64,000 nucleotides of DNA from Bacillota bacterium (GTDB taxonomy: Bacteria; Bacillota; Clostridia; Christensenellales; Pumilibacteraceae), in NCBI GenBank assembly GCA_009780135.1, contig WRAP01000006.1, positions 1 to 64,000 on the forward strand, read 5' to 3'. Positions 44,800 to 52,409 of the stretch are shown here, in pieces; position 1 is the first letter of the stretch; each line of letters starts with the position of its first letter. The notes below the pieces were generated by a model that saw only the letters and a list, made by a program, of their open reading frames with translations, did not search any database and was not told the DNA's origin. A program made the position numbers and the translations under genes.

Positions 44800-44823
44800 C
44801 GGGACACCCAAGAGTGCGTCCCG
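44800..44823. repeat. GGGAC-type palindromic repeat after folC
   Basis: CGGGACACCCAAGAGTGCGT then CCCG, immediately after the folC-HD stop. In reverse it matches 22648-22673. Confidence 0.65.
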
Positions 44824-44836
44824 AATCTAATAAAAA

Positions 44837-45673
44837 ATGATAATAAAAAACAAATCATTTTCTCCAAAAAATGCTCCGTATATTATGGGCATATTAAATA
44901 TAACTCCCGATAGCTTTAGCGACGGTGGTAAGTATTTTAATTTAGACAATGCGTTATTTCAAGCAGAAAAAATGATTATAAACGGAGCAGATATTATCGA
45001 CATCGGCGGCGAAAGCACAAGGCCAAACCATATCCCGATTTCAGAAAATGAAGAAATTGAGCGAATAGAAAAAATTGTTATAGCTATTGCACAGCGTTTC
45101 CCACATATTCCGCTATCAATCGACACCTATAAGCCTAAGGTGGCGGAGGTTGCTATTAAAGCAGGCTGTAGTATTGTAAATGATATTTGGGGGTTAAAAT
45201 GGAGTGGCGATATTGAAAACAATATGGCAAAAATAATTGCTAAAAGTGACGCCAATTGTGTTATAATGCACAATAGGGAGGTAGCTATACCACTAAGTAA
45301 TAATGATATGCTAAACGATATTGTTAGTAGCTTTAAGCAATCAATTGGTATTGCTAAGGTGGCAGGGATATCTGATGATAAAATCATTTTAGACCCAGGT
45401 ATTGGTTTTGGTAGTAAAACTGTAGAAAATAATCTATCGTGTATATCTAATATAAAGATGTTTACGGATTTAGGTTATCCCATATTAGTAGGACTAAGTA
45501 ATAAATCTTTTATAGGAAAAATTTTAGATGTTGATGTGGACGAACGCTTAGTTGGTACACTCACTGCTAACATTATCGCAATTCAAAACGGTGCTTCATT
45601 TATACGGGTACACGAAATTAAAGCACACAAACAGGTAATCGAAATGATGAAATCTATATGCAAAAAATCATAG
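44837..45673 (+). CDS. folP: Dihydropteroate synthase
   Basis: Joins the pterin and p-aminobenzoate, the step blocked by sulfonamides. 278 residues. IMGILNITPDSFSDGGKY with the pterin and phosphate loop, DIGGESTRPN, LSIDTYKP, NDIWGL, LDPGIGFG and GLSNKSFIG are all conserved, and RVHE closes the site. The gene overlaps folB-folK by 16 nt, so the operon is translated in a coupled way. Confidence 0.96.
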   Translation: MIIKNKSFSPKNAPYIMGILNITPDSFSDGGKYFNLDNALFQAEKMIINGADIIDIGGESTRPNHIPISENEEIERIEKIVIAIAQRFPHIPLSIDTYKPKVAEVAIKAGCSIVNDIWGLKWSGDIENNMAKIIAKSDANCVIMHNREVAIPLSNNDMLNDIVSSFKQSIGIAKVAGISDDKIILDPGIGFGSKTVENNLSCISNIKMFTDLGYPILVGLSNKSFIGKILDVDVDERLVGTLTANIIAIQNGASFIRVHEIKAHKQVIEMMKSICKKS

Positions 45674-46437
45674 TTAAAAATTTAAAAGTAATGGCAAATC
45701 ACGGAGTGTTAGAAAGCGAAAAGATTTCTCTACAGCCTTTTATTATATCTGCTACTGTTACTCTAAATGAAATTGCAAAAAATGATAATTTAGTAAACAC
45801 AATAAACTATGTAGAAGTTTGCGATAATATTATCGAAATTGCTACACAAAACCGCTATAACTTAATCGAAACATTATCGGACGAAATTGCTAAAAATATT
45901 TTATATAGCTTTAATTTAGCTAAAAGCGTTTCTGTAGAGGTGCAAAAACCAAATGCTCCGATAAAGCATAATTTAGATTTCGTAGCCACTACAAGCGAAC
46001 GCACCTGGCATATAGCATACCTAGGCTTAGGCAGTAACTTAGGCGATAGAAAATTTATAATAGAACACGCTATAGAACACTTAAATTGTTATATTGGAAT
46101 TTGTGTAGAAAAAACATCAACTATTATCAAGAGCGAGCCATACGGCAAAACCGACCAACCTGCTTTTTTGAATGCAGTTATTAAAATTAAAACCTTTTTT
46201 ACTCCGTATGAATTATTAGCAATTTGCAAAGATGAAGAAGTCAAGCTTGGTCGTCAAAAACGAGAAAAGTGGGCAGAAAGAGAATTAGACATAGATATTT
46301 TAATTTACGACGATTTGCATATCATTACTGACACTCTAACTCTCCCTCATCCTGATATGCTTAACCGAGATTTTGTATTAAATCCCCTAAAAGAAATTGA
46401 ACCAAATTTATTTACAAAAGGAAAAATATTATCATAA
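45658..46437 (+). CDS. folK: FolB-FolK bifunctional protein
   Basis: 259 residues with two domains. Residues 1 to about 116 are dihydroneopterin aldolase (KNLKVMANHGVLESEK with catalytic Glu and a conserved Tyr/Lys, INYVEVCDNIIEIA, YNLIETLSDEIA). Residues about 119-255 are HPPK (YLGLGSNLGDR, the pyrophosphokinase loop, QKREKWAERELDIDILIYDD with two metal Asp residues, and PHPDMLNRDFVLNPL). Fused FolB-FolK is known in several bacteria. The next gene overlaps the stop codon. Confidence 0.94.
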   Translation: MQKIIVKNLKVMANHGVLESEKISLQPFIISATVTLNEIAKNDNLVNTINYVEVCDNIIEIATQNRYNLIETLSDEIAKNILYSFNLAKSVSVEVQKPNAPIKHNLDFVATTSERTWHIAYLGLGSNLGDRKFIIEHAIEHLNCYIGICVEKTSTIIKSEPYGKTDQPAFLNAVIKIKTFFTPYELLAICKDEEVKLGRQKREKWAERELDIDILIYDDLHIITDTLTLPHPDMLNRDFVLNPLKEIEPNLFTKGKILS

Positions 46438-47381
46438 AAACAATTTCTGTAAAAACGATTATTCAAAAAGAAAAACTTCCTGCTAATCAAACCTGGTGGG
46501 GCACAAGCTACAATATGAACCTCTATAAAGGCTGTAACCACGGTTGTATTTATTGCGATAGCCGTAGTCTTTGCTATCAAAACACAGAATTTGATATTGT
46601 TAAGCCCAAAGCCGATGCTCTAAAAATTATCGAAAAAGAACTAAGACACAAATTTATTAGTCGTGGTGTAATCGGTACGGGAGCTATGAGCGACCCGTAT
46701 AATGCCCTAGAAGCACAATTAAAACTAACCCGTAGTGCATTAGAAATTATAAACAAATATAAATTTGGAATATCAATTTGCACAAAGTCTAGTTTAGTAA
46801 CAAGAGATATTGATATGCTAAAAGAAATTAAAGCAAATGCTCCCGTTATTATAAAATTTAGTCTATCAACGAGTGATGATGCTTTAAGTAAAGCACTAGA
46901 GCCTAATGTATGTAGTAGCAGTCAACGCTTAAAAGCGGTTGAACAGTTAGCTAAAGCGGGAATTTATAGCGGGGTTTTGCTTTGGCCTACTCTTCCGTTT
47001 TTAACAGATAAGCCCCAACAAGTAATAGACTTACTAAAAAAAGCTAAGGATAGCGGTGCTAAATTTGTAATGGCTTACTTTGGACTAACGCTTAGAATCG
47101 GTAGCAGAGATTATTTTTTTGATAGTTTAGACAAGCTACAAAAAGATGATTTGATACCAAAGGATACTAAAGAAAAATATATAAAACGATACGGTACAAG
47201 ATATATTTGCAATATTCCAAGCCAAAAAACCGTTATAAAAATATTTAAAGAGCATTGCGAAAAATTAGGCTTACTGTATCAATTTGGCGATATAGTAAAA
47301 GATTACCAAAAAGGCTATAGTTTTAATCCTCTAAAATCTCAAATGTCAATATTTGATATGGCAGAAATGTTAAATCATTAA
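46428..47381 (+). CDS. Radical SAM protein with an apparent ATT start
   Basis: The first canonical start is ATG 46515 (MNLYKGCNHGCIYCD), but the frame is open upstream from 46401 and codes for conserved-looking residues (LPANQTWWGTSYNMNLYKG) typical of this spore-photoproduct-lyase-like radical SAM family. No ATG, GTG or TTG occurs there. AAAGGAAA at 46417-46424 sits 3-5 nt before ATT 46428, which overlaps the folB-folK stop. An ATT (or ATC/ATA) start therefore seems likely, giving 317 residues. The [4Fe-4S] motif is CNHGCIYC. Its reaction is unknown. Confidence 0.75.
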   Translation: MIIKTISVKTIIQKEKLPANQTWWGTSYNMNLYKGCNHGCIYCDSRSLCYQNTEFDIVKPKADALKIIEKELRHKFISRGVIGTGAMSDPYNALEAQLKLTRSALEIINKYKFGISICTKSSLVTRDIDMLKEIKANAPVIIKFSLSTSDDALSKALEPNVCSSSQRLKAVEQLAKAGIYSGVLLWPTLPFLTDKPQQVIDLLKKAKDSGAKFVMAYFGLTLRIGSRDYFFDSLDKLQKDDLIPKDTKEKYIKRYGTRYICNIPSQKTVIKIFKEHCEKLGLLYQFGDIVKDYQKGYSFNPLKSQMSIFDMAEMLNH

Positions 47382-47399
47382 AATAGTGCAAAAAAACAA

Positions 47400-47432
47400 A
47401 AAAGGCATTTAGTATTAAACTAAATGTCTTTT
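47400..47432 (+). terminator. Terminator of the folate operon
   Basis: AAAAGGCATTTAGT/ACTAAATGTCTTTT arms followed by T-rich sequence. Confidence 0.75.
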
Positions 47433-47522
47433 GTTAATATACTCCGAAGTGCGTTTTTTATGGATATTTTGTAACTTTAGTTTTATTATATGTAGCTTGT
47501 CATAATCTTAATTTCTTTTTAG

Positions 47523-49064
47523 CTATATCTTTTGCTTTGCCGTAGGGGCGACTATTGGTCGTCTGTTTTTAGTTTTCTTTTTCTTCTTAAATTTTTTAAT
47601 AATAACACTAATATCTAATACTCCAAAAACCAAACTTAGACTACTAAAGAATATAAAGCCTATTCCGCCTGCTATCATTAAACTAAGTATAATCGGCAAG
47701 CTGTTTATTAAATTAAACAACCACTGCGTAACAAATATAGTCGGCACAATTAGCATAACGCACTTAAATAGCGGTATTACAAATGTACTTACTTTTATTT
47801 GAGTGCGTTTTTTTATTGCGATAATATCTAAAACCGTTGATATTGTCCACCCTAGCCCTAACCCGATTGCCAGCAATTCTATTCTAAAATTAGAGCCAAA
47901 AACAAACATAAATCCAAACATTACACCCGCTCCTACTAGATAATTTATAAAACTCTGCTTTTCTAAATTAAGCGAATTCATCATACTTGATACAATACTC
48001 TCGGCAGCAAGAGGCACAAGCAACCAAGCCGAAAATCTTAAAAAGCTACCTGCTGTTGCGTTGTGGTAAACAAACAAACCAAGCGGTTCGCCTAAGGCAA
48101 AAAATATCGGCACAAAAATACTGGCTACAACAAGGCTAAACGCAATCGCAGTTTCTATTTGCTTTTGAACAGATTTTTTATCTCCGGCAGCGTAACTAGC
48201 ACTAAGCTGTGGCACAAGCACATACGCAAGACTGCCAATAACTGTAAGAGGCAGATACAATAGTGGAATCGCCATACCAACTGACGCACCGAATACTGCA
48301 AGACTCTCGGCAGTTGATAGCCCTGTGCGGGTTAGCATAAACGGCACGGCAATACTAATAAGCCCCATAACAACCGTGTTAGACGCACGAATAAAGGTAA
48401 CAGGTGCCGCTTGCTTTATAAACGGCATCATCATAGGACTCGGGTTTTTTAACCTACCCTTACACTTAAAATAAGTAGCCACGCAACAAACAGCCGTAAC
48501 AAACAGAGCCACAGACATACTGATTGCCGTAACTCTAAGAAGATTGAAGCCCATAAGTGCTAAAATAATAACTAATCCAATCCTAGTAATCTGCTCAATA
48601 AGCTCGATAACCGATACTGTAACAAACCGCTTTTGCCCCCAAAGATTTCCTCTAAAAGACCCATAAACCCCCGCAAAAATTATAGCCGGCATCATAAGCA
48701 ATAACAATACCATACTCTCGGGGTCGGCAAACGCTCTGCCTATTTGACGGCTAAAAATAAGCACAATACTACAAATCACAAGCGATACTACAATTCCGCT
48801 AATAAGTGCCGCACTAACTAAACTAAATTCCGTTTTTTTATCGTTGCCTTTTCGAGCAATCGCCGTAAGTTTAGAACAAATAAGAGGAATTCCGCTAGTA
48901 GTAAAGGTAAGCATCACAAAAAAAGTGCTAAGTGCCACCTGATAAATTCCAAAATTTACCTCGCCCAGATTTCTCGCTAAATACACTTTAAAACCAAATC
49001 CCAAAATTCTATCTAGGAGTGTAAACCCCGTTATAATAAAAACCGCCTTAAACAATTTAAGCAT
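47523..49064 (-). CDS. spoVB: SpoVB/MurJ-like polysaccharide flippase
   Basis: A multi-pass (about 14 helices) MOP-superfamily protein. FLIGHT motifs fit SpoVB, needed for spore cortex: LLDRILGFGFKVYLARNLGEVNFGIYQVA near the N-terminus, and SGIPLICSKL. I chose ATG 49064 (MLKLFKAVF), giving 514 residues; the GTG at 49151 would overlap the QueH gene. The last residues, RRPIVAPTAKQKI, come from an in-frame GTAGGGGCGA repeat. Confidence 0.82.
   Translation of the reverse strand: MLKLFKAVFIITGFTLLDRILGFGFKVYLARNLGEVNFGIYQVALSTFFVMLTFTTSGIPLICSKLTAIARKGNDKKTEFSLVSAALISGIVVSLVICSIVLIFSRQIGRAFADPESMVLLLLMMPAIIFAGVYGSFRGNLWGQKRFVTVSVIELIEQITRIGLVIILALMGFNLLRVTAISMSVALFVTAVCCVATYFKCKGRLKNPSPMMMPFIKQAAPVTFIRASNTVVMGLISIAVPFMLTRTGLSTAESLAVFGASVGMAIPLLYLPLTVIGSLAYVLVPQLSASYAAGDKKSVQKQIETAIAFSLVVASIFVPIFFALGEPLGLFVYHNATAGSFLRFSAWLLVPLAAESIVSSMMNSLNLEKQSFINYLVGAGVMFGFMFVFGSNFRIELLAIGLGLGWTISTVLDIIAIKKRTQIKVSTFVIPLFKCVMLIVPTIFVTQWLFNLINSLPIILSLMIAGGIGFIFFSSLSLVFGVLDISVIIKKFKKKKKTKNRRPIVAPTAKQKI
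47540..47566. repeat. GTAGGGGCGA repeat forming a protein C-terminus
   Basis: CCGTAGGGGCGACTATTGGT then CGTCTGT, translated on the minus strand at the end of the flippase gene. Confidence 0.65.
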
Positions 49065-49131
49065 AGGTTTATGTATATGATTTTTAGGAAAGTAATATGT
49101 TGATAAAGAGTAGGGAAGTGCTTTAAGTATT

Positions 49132-49680
49132 TTAACGGGGTGTGCATCCACAGAAGCTTTGACGATAGAGGTTTAATTTTTTGGCTATTTGTGTAGCAAT
49201 TAAAAAGCCGTTTTGTTTTTTAAAGTCGGCGGTTAGGTAAGTGATTTTTTGTGAACTTGTGCTATTTATATAATGCTGTATAGTAATTTCTTCGCCTGTT
49301 TTATTGATGAATTTAGCGTCCTTGTGTGGACTTGTTGTTAGGGTTGTTGTAAAGATATTATAATTATTATTTATAGCAAATTCGGCGGTTTTTTGTAGAC
49401 GATGCGAAATACAAATTCGGCATTTTTCACCTTTTTCAACAAAACTATCTTCTTGGTTACTCTTTGGCATCCCGAGTTTGTAAGGCTCTATAATTATTTT
49501 ATCTATGTCAAACTCAACACACAATTTTTTTAATTCGTTAGCACGCTTAAGATATTCTTCTTTGGTGTTGATATTGGGATTATAAAAATAAAACGATACA
49601 GAGTAATTTTGTATATCGCTTTTAGATAATGCACCAATCGCACAAATGGCACAGCAAGTGTGTAGTAAAAGTTTTTGCAT
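49132..49680 (-). CDS. queH: Epoxyqueuosine reductase QueH
   Basis: Reduces epoxyqueuosine in tRNA to queuosine; QueH is the iron-sulfur, non-B12 type. From ATG 49680 it begins MQKLLLHTCCAICA with the adjacent-cysteine motif, then EKCRICISHRL with the CxxC pair, and ends FCGCTPR, also Cys-rich. Length (182) fits the family. The longer ATG at 49734 adds an unconserved leader. It reads into the flippase gene with a short overlap if the longer form of that gene is used. Confidence 0.88.
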   Translation of the reverse strand: MQKLLLHTCCAICAIGALSKSDIQNYSVSFYFYNPNINTKEEYLKRANELKKLCVEFDIDKIIIEPYKLGMPKSNQEDSFVEKGEKCRICISHRLQKTAEFAINNNYNIFTTTLTTSPHKDAKFINKTGEEITIQHYINSTSSQKITYLTADFKKQNGFLIATQIAKKLNLYRQSFCGCTPR

Positions 49681-49732
49681 TTTGTTCGATAGGGTTTCCT
49701 TACAGTTGTTATAATGTTGCTTTTTTAAAAAC

Positions 49733-49773
49733 ATAAATCAATAATTTGTAGCTCGTAGTTTGTAAATTGTAAC
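49733..49773. repeat. Solitary AT-rich repeat arm after the FabG-like gene
   Basis: ATAAATCAATAATTTGTAGC then TCGTAGTTTGTAAATTGTAAC. Reversed, the arm ends in GATTTAT, like the elements with GACTTATT. It stops 7 nt from the stop codon of the SDR gene. No second arm seen. Confidence 0.4.
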
Positions 49774-49779
49774 TTAAAT

Positions 49780-50532
49780 CTACATTCCGCCGTTTATGTT
49801 TATTACTTGACCTGTTATATAACTTGCATTTTCAGATGACAAAAAAAGAATTGCGTCAGCAATTTCTTCGGGTGTTCCTGCCCGTTTGAGCATGGTTCTA
49901 TTTATAAAATCCTGTTTTTCGTCACCACTTAAATCACTATTCATATCTGTATCAATAAAGCCCGGAGCAACGGAGTTCGCTGTTATATTATGAGGAGCAA
50001 ATTCTAATGCTAGACTTTTTGTAAAACTCTCAACAGCACCTTTTGATGCCGAGTATATGCTTTCGCAACTGCATCCTTTGTTAGCTAACACGCTAGAAAG
50101 TGTAATTATACGACCAAAATCATTACTAATCATATCAGGACCAAAAGCTTTAATGCAATTAACAATGGTAGTAAAATTTTGATTGAGTAGGTTAGTTATT
50201 GTGGTGGGAGTTTCGTTTAAAAAAGGTATGTTTTGTGAGACTCCTGCGTTGCAAATAAGAGTGCTGATATTGCCGAATATATTTTTTATTTGTGTGTATA
50301 GTTGACTAACTTGTTTTTTATCACTTACATCGCACTTAAAGCCGCATACAAAATAACCCTTGCTTTGCAGTTCAAAAACAATTTCATTAGCTTTTTTTTC
50401 AGAATTTTTATAACAGAAAGCAACTCTGTAGCCGGCATTAGCAAAGGCATATACAGTTGCTTTTCCTATGCCTCTAGTACCCCCTATTACTAAGGCGGTG
50501 CGAGGATAAACTAAAGATTTATAATTATACAT
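49780..50532 (-). CDS. 3-oxoacyl-ACP reductase-like SDR (FabG family)
   Basis: 250 residues. The glycine motif GGTRGIG, the NAG motif in CNAGVS, catalytic Ser/Tyr/Lys in SSVLANKGCSCESIYSASKGAV, APGFIDTDM and the C-terminal YITGQVININGGM closely fit FabG. A lone SDR away from a fatty-acid cluster can have another substrate, so the reaction is not certain. Confidence 0.85.
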   Translation of the reverse strand: MYNYKSLVYPRTALVIGGTRGIGKATVYAFANAGYRVAFCYKNSEKKANEIVFELQSKGYFVCGFKCDVSDKKQVSQLYTQIKNIFGNISTLICNAGVSQNIPFLNETPTTITNLLNQNFTTIVNCIKAFGPDMISNDFGRIITLSSVLANKGCSCESIYSASKGAVESFTKSLALEFAPHNITANSVAPGFIDTDMNSDLSGDEKQDFINRTMLKRAGTPEEIADAILFLSSENASYITGQVININGGM

Positions 50533-50609
50533 TTTTATAAAGTTTGGCGGTATAACATCCGTCCATACAATGGTTATTGCGAAATCCTTTTGGTAATAAA
50601 ATTTTGCTT

Positions 50610-51221
50610 TTATTCATTATTATTTATTCTTCCTAATGCTTCTTTTATAGTGTTGCTATCAAAGCCTTTCTGCATTAAGTGGGCAAAGGTTTTTTGTTTT
50701 TGAGTGTAATCTAATGTTTTATTGCCGATGTGTTTTATTGCTAGCTTATAAGCTACTTCTATTTGGCATGGAAATTCTTCTAAAATATTATTCAAATCAT
50801 CTCTATCTAGCACTAAATTTTTTAGCATAAATTCGATTTTTTTGCGTCCCCAGCGGCTTAGATAAGAATTTATATATTGCCTACAAAACTCAGCATCATC
50901 TATATAATTATAGCGTTTTAATCTATCCACGCAAGCCTCAATAACATCTTCGCTATATAATTTGCCTAATAAATAATCTCTAATTTCTTTTTCGCTTTTT
51001 AACCTAGTTTCAATTTGCCTCATCGACTTTTCAAATGCACTCTCTACCTCGCTATCAAAAACCGCTTCTAACAATTTTTCTTTAGATATCTCTTTACCGA
51101 TAGTCAAAAAATGTTTTTGTGCCGCAAACGCATCAAGTCCACAAAAAAACTCACCGTCTAAAAAAACGCTAAGTCGCCCCTTATTTTCTTTTTGAATTTG
51201 TATATCGGTAATCTTTGGCAC
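50610..51221 (-). CDS. recX: Regulatory protein RecX
   Basis: Modulates RecA filaments. 203 residues with the RecX repeats of three-helix units: AFEKSMRQIETRLKSEKEIRDYL, VDRLKRYNYIDDAEFCRQYI and GRKKIEFMLKNL. Length is normal. recA is not adjacent. A separate unit. Confidence 0.9.
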   Translation of the reverse strand: MPKITDIQIQKENKGRLSVFLDGEFFCGLDAFAAQKHFLTIGKEISKEKLLEAVFDSEVESAFEKSMRQIETRLKSEKEIRDYLLGKLYSEDVIEACVDRLKRYNYIDDAEFCRQYINSYLSRWGRKKIEFMLKNLVLDRDDLNNILEEFPCQIEVAYKLAIKHIGNKTLDYTQKQKTFAHLMQKGFDSNTIKEALGRINNNE

Positions 51222-51312
51222 AAAAATATTTTATCGTAAGTATAAAAAAAAGTCAATTAGCAATAATCCACAGTATACTAACTTTATAAGGAGAAAATAA
51301 ATAACTAAAATT

Positions 51313-51513
51313 ATGGCACAAAACATAACTACTAAAGACTTAACCGAAATATCGGAGCTATTAGAGGGCGAAAATTTGGCTTATAAAAAATGCGTAAGCT
51401 ATGCCGCTATGACGATAGACCCCGTTTTAAGAGAAAAATTTGGCACATTTGCCTGCCATCATCGTGGACGGTATCAAAAATTGTTGACATTTTTAATATC
51501 GGCACAAGGGTAA
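51313..51513 (+). CDS. Small coat-associated helical protein
   Basis: 66 residues that look like one ferritin-like helical hairpin: DLTEISELLEGENLAYKKCVSYA, DPVLREKFGTFACHHRGRYQKLL. Short proteins like this accompany CotF-like genes in Clostridia and are presumed spore-coat components. The ribosome binding site AAGGAG is about 19 nt upstream, which is longer than usual. Followed by an inverted-repeat element, then the CotF-like gene. Confidence 0.65.
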   Translation: MAQNITTKDLTEISELLEGENLAYKKCVSYAAMTIDPVLREKFGTFACHHRGRYQKLLTFLISAQG

Positions 51514-51518
51514 AATTC

Positions 51519-51629
51519 AAACTACAAATTATAATGTATAAATCACAAATGATGATTTATTTAAGATTAAATAATAAAAACAACTATATAAGTCCTAATT
51601 TGTAATTTATACACTGTAATTTGTAATTT
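51519..51629. mobile_element. 111-bp inverted-repeat element between two coat genes
   Basis: 42-bp arms, 51519-51560 and 51588-51629, agree at 35 of 42 positions (TACAAATTA, TGTATAAAT blocks). The inner boundary reads GGACTTAT at one end and TGATTTAT at the other, like the other elements, although the outer repeat sequence differs. It begins 6 nt after the stop of the preceding gene and has no frame of its own. Confidence 0.6.
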
Positions 51630-51668
51630 AATAAAACAATTAACTTAAGGAGAAAAACATAAAAAAAT

Positions 51669-52238
51669 ATGCCAACATCAAATAATTCGGGTGGTAAAAA
51701 TCCGCCTAATAATCCAACTAATAAAAAAGTTGTAAAAGAAGTTCCGATTGTAACAAAAAGTAAATCGGGTATGGGCAGTTGTCCTGTAGATAGCACCACT
51801 TGCCGCACAAGCCCCTATGGTGACAACTGGCGAACCGGTTCTACTAAAGAAGCCAATTCCTCAAGTCAAAGCTGGGATAATAAAAATTGGGTTTCTGGCT
51901 CTGCTCCTCGTGGAGTAAAAGACCCGTATAGAGCGGAATTTGCTAGTGACCAAATTATCCTTGACGATCCATCGATGATTCAAGATGTACTAACCACGCA
52001 AAAAACTCTTATAAAAGGTTACGGAATTGCTATTTGTGAAGGTTCTAATCAAAAATTTAGAGATATGCTAAATAAGCATTTAGCTGAACTAGCCGAAGAC
52101 CAATTCGACAGCTTTAAGTATATGCAAGACCGCAATCTCTATCCCGTAGAGCCTGCTCCGGAAAAAAAACTAACCCAAGCCAAAGAACGCTTTAAAAGTA
52201 AAGAAGAGACTATGAACGCAACTCGTCCAAAAAGGTAG
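51669..52238 (+). CDS. CotF-like spore coat protein
   Basis: 189 residues. A disordered Ser/Asn/Lys-rich N-terminus (first 90 residues) is followed by a coat-F domain: IILDDPSMIQDVLTTQKTLIKGYGIAICEGSNQKFRDMLNKHLAELAEDQF, then YMQDRNLYPVEPAPEKKL, the typical ending. It should be in the spore coat. Ribosome binding site AAGGAG is about 16 nt upstream. Confidence 0.82.
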   Translation: MPTSNNSGGKNPPNNPTNKKVVKEVPIVTKSKSGMGSCPVDSTTCRTSPYGDNWRTGSTKEANSSSQSWDNKNWVSGSAPRGVKDPYRAEFASDQIILDDPSMIQDVLTTQKTLIKGYGIAICEGSNQKFRDMLNKHLAELAEDQFDSFKYMQDRNLYPVEPAPEKKLTQAKERFKSKEETMNATRPKR

Positions 52239-52255
52239 GATGAAAAATAAGTAAT

Positions 52256-52289
52256 AAAAACGCACGATAAATTCTATTCGTGCGTTTTT
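52256..52289 (+). terminator. Terminator after the CotF-like gene
   Basis: AAAAACGCACGA/TCGTGCGTTTTT stem with a run of T. Confidence 0.85.
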
Positions 52290-52409
52290 TTATGCTATAG
52301 GAGTTTATTGACCTTAGCACATTTTTTATATTTGGAAATGTTTTGACATTTCTGTTTCTTTAATGATAGGATATTTAGACGCCCTTGAGGCGATTTTTTT
52401 AATGTAGAA

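Noticed and set aside
51390-51605. 71-codon frame overlapping the small coat gene
   Set aside because: It is out of frame with the coat gene and extends through the inverted-repeat element.
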